Positions 1 to 7,405 of a stretch of 14,958 bases of DNA are shown in pieces. A program made the translations under genes and the position numbers. This DNA is from CAZKMM01 sp964553915 (GTDB lineage: Bacteria; RBG-13-61-14; DRUE01), in contig CAZKMM010000063.1 in assembly GCA_964553915.1 (NCBI GenBank), positions 1 to 14,958 of the forward strand, written 5' to 3'. Below the pieces are notes generated by a model. The model searched no databases and was not told where the DNA came from. It saw nothing but the letters and a program-made list of their open reading frames with translations. The first letter of the stretch is position 1; each line of letters begins with the position of its first letter.

Positions 1-253
1 CAACCAATTCAATAATCTCTTTGTAATAAAGAGGCTCCCCTCCCCAGAGAGTGTAAGTAAGAAATCCTGCCTGCCAGAATTTTTTTAAAATTGGCTTTAG
101 CTCTTCAATTTCCAGTTCCTGCTCGTTCTTATGCTCAATTTTCCAGACATCACAAAAAGCACAACGGCAATCACACCTCCAGGTAGGCTGATGATAAAGA
201 ATAAATGGACGATAAAATAGGTAAGCTTTTAGAATCCGCCATTCTTTTCGCAT
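1..253 (-). CDS. Radical SAM protein, N-terminal part (runs off left edge)
   Basis: This is the first 84 codons of an enzyme whose remainder lies beyond the window. Reading the minus strand from the ATG at 253 gives an open frame to the edge. Cys27, Cys31 and Cys34 (RCDCRCAFCDVW) form the CxxxCxxC motif that ligates the radical SAM 4Fe-4S cluster. About 40 residues later WGGEPLYY matches the GGEP motif that binds the S-adenosylmethionine methionyl group. The family uses SAM to make a 5'-deoxyadenosyl radical, and the substrate cannot be inferred from this fragment. It starts 45 bases after the stop of the FAD oxidoreductase, so the two are probably cotranscribed. No Shine-Dalgarno sequence is visible before the ATG; a stop lies seven codons upstream in frame and no other start lies between. 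It may be a SPASM-type or HpnH-like protein, which I cannot resolve. Confidence 0.85.
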   Translation of the reverse strand, partial: MRKEWRILKAYLFYRPFILYHQPTWRCDCRCAFCDVWKIEHKNEQELEIEELKPILKKFWQAGFLTYTLWGGEPLYYKEIIELV

Positions 254-298
254 TAAATTTAATTTACCATCTCAAAGCCATTTTTCCAAATTTCACAA

Positions 299-1597
299 TC
301 AGAGAGATAAATCTCTGCTTATTTTCTCTGCCACCAGTAGCGCGGAGCTGAAGGCGATATCTCCACTGACTCCTCCGGCGCTTACTGTATCCCCGGCTAA
401 ATAAAGCCCCCGGATGCCGGTTTCCTCTATTTTCGGTCGGAAGGGTCTGCTCTGCCTGGGCTTTAAAAGCGCGCCGTTTTGAACCGGGACAATAATTTTT
501 CGCTCATCAAGCACTTTTTCGCTCGCTTTTGGAAAGAGATTTTCAATATGTTCCCTAAGCTTTTTTTCAGATTCTTTTTGATGCTCCGGGTCTGAGCCTT
601 TTCCTCGCTCCATCATCCAGCAGAACACGCTCAGATGCTTTCCCGCAGGAGCCAGAGAAGGGTCTTCAATGGTCGGGAAATGTGCCCAGAAAGGAACCCC
701 CATTCCTAAAATTAATCCGCTTTGGGCAATTGGCTCCTCTGTAATCCATTCTAAAATAATGCTGGAGGTGGATTCCAGATTCCGGGCGAAATTAACCAGT
801 GAATCAGGAAGAAGCTCCGGGCTTACCAGTTCCAGAAGCTCCCGAACCGGAGCCGCAAAAACCACTGCCCGGGCAGAATAAGATTGCCTATCTGTTTCTA
901 CTCCTTCTACCTGATTATCTTTAACCCGGATTTCTTTTACCTTTTCTCCCAGGCGAACCTCTCCTCCGCCCGTGGTAATGATACTGTGCAGTTTTCCAAT
1001 TACCTGAGCACTTCCTCCCTTGGGAGTGCCAGCTTTTCTCTTTGCCCGAAGCGCTCTTCTTAAAAAATCAATCAATTCTCCGGCAGAGCAGTAATCTGCT
1101 TTGGGCACCATAATGGTAAAGCTAAAAAGGTCTAAAAGGTCTTCCACCTCCGGGATGGGAGAGAAATGCCTGCGGTAAAATTCCTTTACGGTTTTGTCAA
1201 ACCATTGCTCCGGATTGGAGCGAATCATTTTAATCAGAACCCGCACCGCCTGAATTCCAGCTCGGAAGGGAAGGATTGGAGAGCGGAGGAGTTTCATCGG
1301 CGAATCCGGGCGAGGATAGAGCTTTCCTTTATAATAACATCCTGGAGGATATTCTGCCTCAACAAATTCTATTTTCTCTCCCAGTGCCCGAAAAACCGCA
1401 TAAGCCGGACCATCCTCTCCCAGCCGATGACTGTGCTGACCATATTCCCGATGAAACCCCTCATCATCCCGAAAGCTCATTGCTCTTCCGCCCAGTATCT
1501 GCTTCTTTTCCAAGAGAATTACCTTAAAGCCTTTTTTTACCAGAAGCGCTCCTGTGCTTAATCCTGCATAACCTCCGCCGATGACAATTACCTCCAT
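299..1597 (-). CDS. FAD-dependent oxidoreductase, phytoene desaturase / amine oxidase-like
   Basis: A 432-residue flavoenzyme. The N-terminus carries the Rossmann FAD-binding motif G7-G-G-Y-A-G12, with Glu30 at the end of the second beta strand to bind the ribose, followed by the GGRA motif near residue 37 typical of the phytoene-desaturase, protoporphyrinogen-oxidase and monoamine-oxidase superfamily. The C-terminus carries the second FAD motif (GLYLAGDTVSAGGVSGD, about residues 398-414), where the Asp usually contacts the flavin phosphates. The central region is a variable substrate domain, so the substrate is unknown; carotenoid, isoprenoid or other polyene desaturation are possibilities. 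No transmembrane segment is obvious. The ATG at 1597 is supported by a strong Shine-Dalgarno sequence on the minus strand (1602-1607). A radical SAM gene follows 45 bases downstream. The superfamily is secure, the reaction is not. Confidence 0.88.
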   Translation of the reverse strand: MEVIVIGGGYAGLSTGALLVKKGFKVILLEKKQILGGRAMSFRDDEGFHREYGQHSHRLGEDGPAYAVFRALGEKIEFVEAEYPPGCYYKGKLYPRPDSPMKLLRSPILPFRAGIQAVRVLIKMIRSNPEQWFDKTVKEFYRRHFSPIPEVEDLLDLFSFTIMVPKADYCSAGELIDFLRRALRAKRKAGTPKGGSAQVIGKLHSIITTGGGEVRLGEKVKEIRVKDNQVEGVETDRQSYSARAVVFAAPVRELLELVSPELLPDSLVNFARNLESTSSIILEWITEEPIAQSGLILGMGVPFWAHFPTIEDPSLAPAGKHLSVFCWMMERGKGSDPEHQKESEKKLREHIENLFPKASEKVLDERKIIVPVQNGALLKPRQSRPFRPKIEETGIRGLYLAGDTVSAGGVSGDIAFSSALLVAEKISRDLSL

Positions 1598-1601
1598 CAG
1601 C

Positions 1602-1607
1602 CCTCCT
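1602..1607 (-). promoter_or_regulatory. Shine-Dalgarno site of the FAD oxidoreductase
   Basis: On the minus strand the sequence reads GGAGGAGGG a few bases before the ATG at 1597. This is close to the ideal anti-16S complement and fixes that start. Confidence 0.8.
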
Positions 1608-1633
1608 CCATGAAATTATGAAAAACAAAAATC

Positions 1634-1661
1634 ATTTTACTGAATGGGTAAAAAAAAGCAA
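1634..1661 (-). promoter_or_regulatory. Candidate sigma-70-type promoter for the FAD oxidoreductase
   Basis: On the minus strand a TTGCTT hexamer (1661-1656) is followed, after a 16-base spacer containing a T run, by TAAAAT (1639-1634). This would start transcription near 1627 and leave a leader of about 30 bases before the Shine-Dalgarno site and ATG at 1597. It rests on consensus resemblance in AT-rich DNA, so confidence is moderate. No comparably good plus-strand promoter was found for the divergent permease gene. Confidence 0.4.
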
Positions 1662-1709
1662 TGAAAATAATTTTCTTACCTGCCTGCGGGATTTGACCGA
1701 GCCAGAATT

Positions 1710-2729
1710 TTGCGGATATTATCATTGCCAGTGAGAGGGGAGGAAAATCGCTTAAGCAGGTTATTTAGCCAATCCGCACCGGCTCTGGCACTTTTGGGCT
1801 TGATTCTTTTACTCACCCTGGGCTGGGATTTGTTCAGCTCCCCGGAAATGAGAATTACCTCTAAATTCTTCACTGCCCAGAACCTGGGCAATATCTTTCG
1901 CCAGCAGTCCGAATACGGGCTTTTAGCAGTGGGAATGACCTTTGTCATCCTCACTGCAGGAATAGACCTTTCCGTGGGCTCGCTTTTAGCCTTTGCTTCT
2001 GTGGTTAGTGCCAGCCTGATTGAAAGAAATCCTCTCTCCGGCTCTGGCTATGCCCTGCTTGTAATCCTCGCTGGCTTGAGCGTGGCATCAGCTCTTGGGG
2101 CTCTTAATGGCTTAATGGTGGTCTGGGGAAGAATCCAGCCCTTTATTGCTACTCTGGCAATGATGAGCATTGCCCGGGGATTCGCTTTTCTCTGGACCCG
2201 GGGGAGGGGAGTGGACCTGATCGGAGATGAGCCGAGGCTTTTTGAGTTTCTCGGCTCAAACCTGGGACCGGTTCCGGTTCCAGCAATATTTTTAATTTTT
2301 TCGGTTCTCATCTCGCTTCTGGTTTTGCACCGCACCAGATTTGGTAGATATGTTTATGCGATTGGCTCAAATGAAGATTCTGCTTATCTTTCCGGGGTGC
2401 CGGTGGGAAAGGTCAAGGTTTTGGTTTATACTATTTGTGGATTTCTCTCGGGCTTGGCCGCGATGACCTATACCGCACGTAATTATGCAGGTAGACCGGA
2501 TGATGGTATTGGCTTTGAGCTGGATGCTATTGCCGCGGTGGTAATCGGCGGAACCAATCTTTTAGGAGGCAGAGGCGGGGTAGGAGGAACTTTGTTTGGG
2601 GCGTTGATTATCGGGGTGCTTAATAATGTAATGGGTCTGCGCGGGGTGGACCCGAATCTTCAGCGGGTTTTAAAAGGTGCGATTATTATTCTCGCAGTCT
2701 TATTACAGCGAGAGCGAAAGACCAGTTAG
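1710..2729 (+). CDS. Sugar ABC transporter permease, CUT2 family (RbsC/YtfT-like)
   Basis: An integral-membrane permease of 339 residues, slightly longer than E. coli RbsC (321). It has many hydrophobic segments spread over the whole length and two signatures of the ribose/galactofuranose/xylose permease family: AVGMTFVILTAGIDLSVGS near residues 73-91 and GFELDAIAAVVIGGTNLLGG near residues 269-288. It would form the inner-membrane channel for a sugar delivered by the binding protein encoded next door. The start is uncertain. The frame is open back to a TAA at 1668-1670, no ATG exists in that stretch, and TTG codons at 1710 and 1725 or the GTG at 1731 are all possible, none with a convincing Shine-Dalgarno sequence. 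The ATPase gene that usually precedes such a permease is absent; the upstream gene is divergent. Confidence 0.9.
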   Translation: MRILSLPVRGEENRLSRLFSQSAPALALLGLILLLTLGWDLFSSPEMRITSKFFTAQNLGNIFRQQSEYGLLAVGMTFVILTAGIDLSVGSLLAFASVVSASLIERNPLSGSGYALLVILAGLSVASALGALNGLMVVWGRIQPFIATLAMMSIARGFAFLWTRGRGVDLIGDEPRLFEFLGSNLGPVPVPAIFLIFSVLISLLVLHRTRFGRYVYAIGSNEDSAYLSGVPVGKVKVLVYTICGFLSGLAAMTYTARNYAGRPDDGIGFELDAIAAVVIGGTNLLGGRGGVGGTLFGALIIGVLNNVMGLRGVDPNLQRVLKGAIIILAVLLQRERKTS

Positions 2730-2733
2730 GAGG
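2728..2733 (+). promoter_or_regulatory. Shine-Dalgarno site of the sugar-binding protein gene
   Basis: AGGAGG lies five bases before the ATG at 2739 and overlaps the permease stop codon (TAG, 2727-2729). The arrangement favours translational coupling of permease and binding protein. Confidence 0.8.
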
Positions 2734-2738
2734 AGAAA

Positions 2739-3710
2739 ATGAAAAGGATTTTATCTCTGGCACTGGCGATTTTTCTGGTTTTTGCTTTTGCTGATTCCTG
2801 CTCAAAAAAGCAAGGAGAGGAGAAAAGCAAGGAGAAGGTTCAGAAAGAAGCCGGGCATAAATATATTTTCGGGTTCAGCCAGTGCACTTTTGAGGACCCC
2901 TGGCGGGTGAATATGAACCGGGAGATGGAGAAATCCGCAAAAAATCATCCGGAAATCAAGCTGATTATTGCTAACGGCGAGAACCGCAATGCCAAGCAGA
3001 TTGCGGATGTGGAGAATTTTATTGTAATGGGGGTGGATTTGTTGATTATTTCTCCCAGAGAAGCGGCGCCATTAACTCCGGTGGTGGAAAAGGCTTATGA
3101 TGCCGGGATTCCGGTAATTGTCCTTGACCGTCGGGTGCTGACCGACAAATATACAATCTTCATTGGTGCTTCTAATCTGGAAATCGGCAGAGAGGCAGGA
3201 AAATATGTGGCAGAGCGACTGGGAAGGAAGGGGAACATTGTGGAGATAGAAGGGATTTTAGGAGCAACTCCCACCCAGGAGCGGAGTCAGGGATTTCACG
3301 AGATTATTGACCAGTATCCAGAGCTAAAAGTGATTTACAAACAGCCAGGAGATTACAAACGCTCTCCTGCCCGGCAGGTAATGGAGAACGCGCTTCAGGC
3401 TTTTGAGAAAATTGATGCGGTTTATGCTCATAATGATGAGATGATGATTGGTGCCTATCTTGCCGCCAAAGCAGTGGGCAGGGAAAAGGAGATGCTCTTT
3501 GTCGGGATAGATGGTCAGTATGAAGCGGTAAAAATGATTCGCCAGGGGCTTTTAGATGCTACTTTTGTTTATCCCAATGGCTCCAAAGAAGCCATAGAAT
3601 ATGGCTTAAAGATTTTAAAAGGGGAAAAGGTTCCCAAGGAGCTGATTCTCAGCACCTTAAGAGTGACCAAAGATGAAGCCTTAGATTATGAAGGATTTAA
3701 ATCCTTCTAA
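2739..3710 (+). CDS. Sugar ABC transporter substrate-binding lipoprotein (CUT2, YtfQ/RbsB-like)
   Basis: A 323-residue periplasmic-binding protein of the ribose-binding fold. Residues 1-20 are a signal peptide with a basic start and hydrophobic core, ending in FADSC, an imperfect lipobox with Cys21 as the likely lipidated residue. A Lys/Glu-rich tether of about 20 residues follows. The mature part begins YIFGFSQC. Several blocks resemble E. coli YtfQ, the galactofuranose-binding protein: GFSQ, the VVEKAYDAGIPVIVLDR region, VEIEGILGATPTQERSQGF, and VYAHNDEMMIGA. The ligand is therefore probably a pentose or furanose sugar, but binding-site identity cannot be settled by eye. It presumably feeds the permease upstream. 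The end of the gene forms an 18-bp palindrome and asnS starts only two bases after the stop. Confidence 0.9.
   Translation: MKRILSLALAIFLVFAFADSCSKKQGEEKSKEKVQKEAGHKYIFGFSQCTFEDPWRVNMNREMEKSAKNHPEIKLIIANGENRNAKQIADVENFIVMGVDLLIISPREAAPLTPVVEKAYDAGIPVIVLDRRVLTDKYTIFIGASNLEIGREAGKYVAERLGRKGNIVEIEGILGATPTQERSQGFHEIIDQYPELKVIYKQPGDYKRSPARQVMENALQAFEKIDAVYAHNDEMMIGAYLAAKAVGREKEMLFVGIDGQYEAVKMIRQGLLDATFVYPNGSKEAIEYGLKILKGEKVPKELILSTLRVTKDEALDYEGFKSF
3690..3707 (+). repeat. 18-bp perfect palindrome at the binding-protein/asnS junction
   Basis: GAAGGATTTAAATCCTTC is identical to its own reverse complement. It encodes the last six residues of the binding protein and stops just before the TAA, five bases from the asnS ATG. 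With no unpaired loop it is a better fit to a dimeric-protein operator or an mRNA dimer/tight hairpin than to a terminator. Its AAGGAT half could also act as a weak ribosome-binding site for asnS. Function is unproven and chance is possible. Confidence 0.45.
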
Positions 3711-3712
3711 AA

Positions 3713-5005
3713 ATGACCTGGGTATATATTAACCAGCTGGCAGAATATGAAGGGAGAGAGGTTGAACTTCGGGGATGGGTATATCATCGCCGAAGCTCGG
3801 GTAAGATTCATTTTCTGGTAATTCGGGATGGCACCGGTCTTTGCCAGTGTGTTATTTTTCAGCCCGAGGTAAGCCCGGAGGTTTTTGAGCTGGCAGACCA
3901 TATCCCGCTGGAAAGCTCGGTAATAGTTCGGGGAAAGGTGCGGGCAGATAAAAGGGCACCAGGCGGATATGAGCTTGGGGTAGCCGAGCTGGAAGTGGTG
4001 CATCAAGCAGAGGAGTATCCCATCCAGCCCAAGGAGCACGGGGTGGATTTTCTTCTCCGGCATCGCCATCTATGGCTCCGCTCTCCCCGTCAGAATGCAA
4101 TTATGAGAATCCGGCATCAGGTGATTAAAGCGATTCGGGATTTTTTTGACCAGAGAGGATTTGTGCTTTTAGATGCTCCGGTTTTCACTCCCAGTGCCTG
4201 CGAGGGAACCACCACGCTCTTTGAGGTGAATTATTTTGGCGAGCCTGCTTATCTTACTCAATCCGGTCAGCTTTATATGGAAGCAGGAGCAATGGCGCTC
4301 GGAAAGGTCTATTGCTTTGGTCCCACCTTCCGGGCAGAAAAGAGCAAGACCCGAAGGCATTTAACCGAGTTCTGGATGGTGGAGCCAGAGGTTGCCTGGT
4401 ATCATCTGGAAGATATTATGGAGCTGGCAGAAGATTTAGTGGTTTATATTGTGGAGCAGGTGCTGGAGCAGAGAAAGGAAGAGCTGAAAAGACTGGAACG
4501 AGATACCTCCCCACTGGAAGAAGTGAAAAAACCTTTTCCCAGAATCAGCTATGACCAGGCATTAAAGATTCTAAAAGAAAAAGGAGCAGAGATTGAATGG
4601 GGAGAGGATTTTGGGGGTGATGAGGAGACGCTCTTAAGCCAGCATTTTTCCCGCCCGGTAATGATTCACCGCTATCCGGCAGGGTGCAAGGCTTTTTATA
4701 TGGCGCGGGACCCGAAAAATCCCCGGCTGGCTTTATGCGTGGATATGCTTGCTTCGGAGGGATACGGAGAGATTATCGGCGGAGGGGAGCGAGAATGGGA
4801 TTATCAGAGGCTTCTGGAAAGGATTGAAGAACATAATCTTCCCGGTCAGGCTTTTGGCTGGTATCTGGATTTAAGGCGTTATGGTTCGGTGCCCCATTCT
4901 GGATTTGGCTTGGGAATTGAACGGACTGTTGCCTGGCTCTGCGGGATTCATCATATTCGGGAGACAATTCCCTTCCCCAGGATGCTGGAAAGAATTTACC
5001 CTTAA
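3713..5005 (+). CDS. asnS: Asparaginyl-tRNA synthetase
   Basis: A 430-residue class IIb aminoacyl-tRNA synthetase that charges tRNA-Asn with asparagine using ATP in the cytoplasm. The N-terminal OB-fold anticodon-binding domain spans about residues 1-100 (ELRGWVYHRRSSGKIHFLVI). The catalytic domain carries motif 2 as FRAEKSKTRRHLTEFWMVE, with the ATP-binding Arg207 and Glu209, and motif 3 as GFGLGIERTVAW (Glu403-Arg404). The sequences GPTFRAEKS and TEFWMVEPE and the ending IPFPRMLERIYP fit AsnRS better than bacterial AspRS, which also carries a large insertion domain missing here. Length is normal. It begins two bases after the upstream stop and has no strong Shine-Dalgarno sequence, so it may be translationally coupled to the transporter gene, an unusual partner for a housekeeping enzyme. 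An archaeal-type AspRS is the only real alternative. Confidence 0.92.
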   Translation: MTWVYINQLAEYEGREVELRGWVYHRRSSGKIHFLVIRDGTGLCQCVIFQPEVSPEVFELADHIPLESSVIVRGKVRADKRAPGGYELGVAELEVVHQAEEYPIQPKEHGVDFLLRHRHLWLRSPRQNAIMRIRHQVIKAIRDFFDQRGFVLLDAPVFTPSACEGTTTLFEVNYFGEPAYLTQSGQLYMEAGAMALGKVYCFGPTFRAEKSKTRRHLTEFWMVEPEVAWYHLEDIMELAEDLVVYIVEQVLEQRKEELKRLERDTSPLEEVKKPFPRISYDQALKILKEKGAEIEWGEDFGGDEETLLSQHFSRPVMIHRYPAGCKAFYMARDPKNPRLALCVDMLASEGYGEIIGGGEREWDYQRLLERIEEHNLPGQAFGWYLDLRRYGSVPHSGFGLGIERTVAWLCGIHHIRETIPFPRMLERIYP

Positions 5006-5044
5006 TTTCCTCAATTTTTGCTTTTCTAAAAAAATCTCAAAGGC

Positions 5045-5071
5045 TTTACATTGTTAAAAGCTTATGATAAT
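5045..5071 (+). promoter_or_regulatory. Candidate promoter of the chemosensory operon
   Basis: In the 88-base gap after asnS, TTTACA (5045-5050) resembles a -35 box and GATAAT (5066-5071) a -10 box, with a short 15-base spacer. A start near 5078 would leave a leader of about 15 bases. The gap is strongly AT-rich, which raises the chance of a fortuitous match. No GC-rich hairpin that would terminate asnS transcription is seen, so read-through is also possible. Confidence 0.4.
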
Positions 5072-5081
5072 TTATTAAATT

Positions 5082-5086
5082 GAGGG
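5082..5086 (+). promoter_or_regulatory. Shine-Dalgarno site of the DUF4388-receiver gene
   Basis: GAGGG lies seven bases before the ATG at 5094 and supports that start. Confidence 0.55.
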
Positions 5087-5093
5087 TATATAA

Positions 5094-6983
5094 ATGGGAT
5101 TAGTTGGTAGCCTAGAAGACCTAGGGCTAGGGGATATTTTGCAAATTGTCAGCCTTGCCCGCAAGTCTGGTGTGCTCAATCTCAGTAGCGGGGAGGTAAA
5201 GGGAAAGATTATTTTTAAAGATGGAATGGTAATAAGTGCCCTGAGCAGTGAAATAAAAAATAATCTGGCTCAGCTTCTCTTAGAAAAGGGGATTATCAAT
5301 CAATCTCAGTTAGAAGAAGTTTTAGAGCAGGCAAGGAAAAGCCAGGGAGAAGCCTTTTTGATTAAAGATTTTCTGGCAGAGAGATTTGGAATTCCTCGCT
5401 CCCGGATTGATGAGGTAATCAAGGACCAGGTGGAACAGGTGGTTTTCAGCTTTTTTGGATGGATTGAGGGGAATTTTAGTTTTGAGCTAATGGAAGTAGA
5501 GAATGAGATAACCCAGTTAAAAAATCCCTGGCGACAGTTTGTTTTAGACCAGGGGCTTTCTCCTCAATATCTGGCAATGGAGGGCACCCGGCTTCAGGAT
5601 GAGCGGAGGAGAAAGGAAGAGGAACCCGCGGTTGGAATTCTTCCTGGAGAAGAAGAATTTGAAATCAAAGATGAGGAATTCAAAACCGGATCTCCAGAGG
5701 CAGATTTTAGTTCCGTGGCGGAGTTTTTAAAGCACTATGAGGAGCAACAGCAGTCTCAAGCCCCGGCGCCAGCAGAAACCAATTTAGAAACACCAGCCCC
5801 TTCTTCTCCTGATCAAGAAATTATTACTCCAGCTCAAGCAGAAGAGGTGCCGGCTGAAAAAGAAGCCGCAAAAGAGCCAGAGCAGGCAAAAGCCCTTATA
5901 ATTGTCGCGGATGATGAGCCTTTAATTTTGAAAGCGGTAAAAGATTATTTTGAAAAACAGGGCTATCAGGTAGAAGGATTTGAGCAGGCAGATTCTGCTT
6001 TTGCCCGAATTAAGGAGCTGGTCAGCAAGAATCAGGTTCCGCTGATGGTGGCGGATTTAATTATGCCTGAGGGCACAGGCAGAACTTTGCTGGGAGGATT
6101 GGAACTTTTAAAAGAGACCAGAACCCTGGGTTTAAAGGTTCCCTTTATCCTCACCACTGATTACGAGAACCAGCCTGCTCAGAAACAGGCGGAAAAGCTG
6201 GGAGTGGATTTTTTCTTTTTCAAGCCCAAAAGCTCGCTTTTGGATGAGGAGCTGAAAAGTCCGGAGCTGAATAATTTTCTTCAGGTGCTGGAGAATGCAA
6301 TTAAAACCTGCCAGGCTCAAATTCCTCCGCCCGAGAAAAAAGAAGAAAAAGAAGAAGGAATGTTTGACCTGGCAGAAGAATTGAGAAAGGAACTGGGGGA
6401 GGAGGAATTAATTGTTCCGGAGCCACCACAGGAGCGGAGCCGGGGGCTGGACATCCTGAGAAATATGATTCAGGAATTGAATGACCCGAGTTCAAATGGG
6501 CAGATGACCCTGCTGGTGCTTCGCTTTGCTGCGGAGTTGATGAATCGGGCGGTAATTTTTGTGGTGGGAAAGAATTATGTTGCCGGCTTGGGGCAGTTCG
6601 GGATCGAGCTGGACGGAACTGACCCGGAGAAACAGGTAAGGAAAATGCGAATTCCTTTAAATGAGCCGAGCATCTTTCAGGAGGTAATAGAAAAACGGAT
6701 TCCTTTAAAGAAGAAGCTCAAGCCCACCAAATGGAATCAGTATTTGATTGAGAATCTGGGAGGAATAGAGCCGAGGGAAGTATTTGTGGCTCCGATTATT
6801 TCCAGCGGAAAGGTGGCTGCGATTCTTTATGGAGATAATGTTCCGGAGGATAAAGAAATCGGGGATACTGAGAGCTTGGAGATTTTTTTGGTTCAGGTGG
6901 GTCTGGCAATGGAAAAGGCGCTTCTGGAGCGGATGCTCAAGGAAATGGGCAAGGAGCATACCCCTCAGGAAAAGGCAGGATAA
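5094..6983 (+). CDS. DUF4388 (PATAN-like) - receiver - GAF-like response regulator
   Basis: A 629-residue cytoplasmic signalling protein at the head of the chemosensory operon. Residues 1 to about 135 match the DUF4388/PATAN type (MGLVGSLEDLGLGDILQIVS, a GKIIFKDGMVISA strand pair, then a helical region). An acidic, proline-rich linker occupies roughly 165-265. A receiver domain follows at about 268-400 with an intact active site: Asp273-Asp274, phospho-acceptor Asp321 in VADLIMP, Thr354 or Thr355, and Lys377 in FFKPK. After a second Glu/Lys linker, about residues 450-620 look like a GAF-type sensory domain, though this is judged by pattern only. The receiver is probably phosphorylated by the CheA encoded two genes on. 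In cyanobacteria PATAN-receiver proteins act on type IV pilus motility, which hints at a pilus output here, as inference. It ends two bases before the CheY-like gene. Confidence 0.85.
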   Translation: MGLVGSLEDLGLGDILQIVSLARKSGVLNLSSGEVKGKIIFKDGMVISALSSEIKNNLAQLLLEKGIINQSQLEEVLEQARKSQGEAFLIKDFLAERFGIPRSRIDEVIKDQVEQVVFSFFGWIEGNFSFELMEVENEITQLKNPWRQFVLDQGLSPQYLAMEGTRLQDERRRKEEEPAVGILPGEEEFEIKDEEFKTGSPEADFSSVAEFLKHYEEQQQSQAPAPAETNLETPAPSSPDQEIITPAQAEEVPAEKEAAKEPEQAKALIIVADDEPLILKAVKDYFEKQGYQVEGFEQADSAFARIKELVSKNQVPLMVADLIMPEGTGRTLLGGLELLKETRTLGLKVPFILTTDYENQPAQKQAEKLGVDFFFFKPKSSLLDEELKSPELNNFLQVLENAIKTCQAQIPPPEKKEEKEEGMFDLAEELRKELGEEELIVPEPPQERSRGLDILRNMIQELNDPSSNGQMTLLVLRFAAELMNRAVIFVVGKNYVAGLGQFGIELDGTDPEKQVRKMRIPLNEPSIFQEVIEKRIPLKKKLKPTKWNQYLIENLGGIEPREVFVAPIISSGKVAAILYGDNVPEDKEIGDTESLEIFLVQVGLAMEKALLERMLKEMGKEHTPQEKAG

Positions 6984-6985
6984 GA

Positions 6986-7405
6986 ATGGCAAGGGAGCTA
7001 TATCGGGTTTTGATTGCTGAGGATTCTGCGGTGACCCGTGCTTTTCTGGTTAATACCCTGGAAGAGCTATCCGACCAGATAGATATTGTAGAAGCAAGCA
7101 GTGGCTTTGAAGCTTTAAAGCAACTTCCCCGGGAACGCTTTGACCTGATTATCACGGATATTAATATGCCGGATATAAATGGCTTAGAGCTGATCAGCTT
7201 TGTTCGGAATAATCCGGAATATGCTCATATTCCTTTAATTGTCGTGACCACTGAGAGAGGGGAGCGAGACCGGGAAAAGGGCTTGGCTTTGGGAGCAGAT
7301 GAATATCTGGTCAAGCCGATTGACCCGGAGGAGTTTCAGAAGCTGGTTAAGAAATATCTGAGAATAAATAATAATCATCCGGATGTGGGAGGGGAAAGAG
7401 GTTGA
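6986..7405 (+). CDS. CheY-like single-domain response regulator
   Basis: A 139-residue stand-alone receiver. All conserved positions are present: Glu12-Asp13 for metal binding, phospho-acceptor Asp58 in TDINMPDINGLEL, Thr88 in VVTTE, and Lys110 in YLVKP. There is no output domain; the last 20 or so residues are a short tail. It is the probable phosphotransfer partner of the CheA encoded immediately downstream, and would carry the signal to a motor, pilus or scaffold protein by diffusion. It starts two bases after the upstream stop, and its TGA overlaps the TTG start of cheA, so translation of the two is coupled. The downstream target cannot be told from sequence; a CheY proper, a FrzZ-like output or a phosphate sink are all possible. 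Confidence 0.92.
   Translation: MARELYRVLIAEDSAVTRAFLVNTLEELSDQIDIVEASSGFEALKQLPRERFDLIITDINMPDINGLELISFVRNNPEYAHIPLIVVTTERGERDREKGLALGADEYLVKPIDPEEFQKLVKKYLRINNNHPDVGGERG

Noticed and set aside
303..316. Inverted repeat AGAGAT-AA-ATCTCT at the end of the FAD oxidoreductase gene, considered as a terminator.
   Set aside because: The stem is only six AT-rich pairs, lies inside the coding end and has no T run after it.
1166..1561. A 131-residue plus-strand open frame opposite the FAD oxidoreductase.
   Set aside because: The minus-strand frame has clear FAD-binding motifs and a strong ribosome-binding site; the plus-strand product matches nothing.
1661..1696. An 11-codon open frame (ATG to TGA) just before the permease, as a possible leader peptide.
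   Set aside because: It has no Shine-Dalgarno site, no run of a regulatory amino acid and no attenuator hairpin after it; an open frame this short is expected by chance.
3707..4069. A 120-residue minus-strand open frame opposite the start of asnS.
   Set aside because: asnS OB-fold and motif residues are unambiguous on the plus strand; this is a shadow frame.
5006..5093. A rho-independent terminator after asnS.
   Set aside because: T and A runs are present but no GC-rich stem precedes them.
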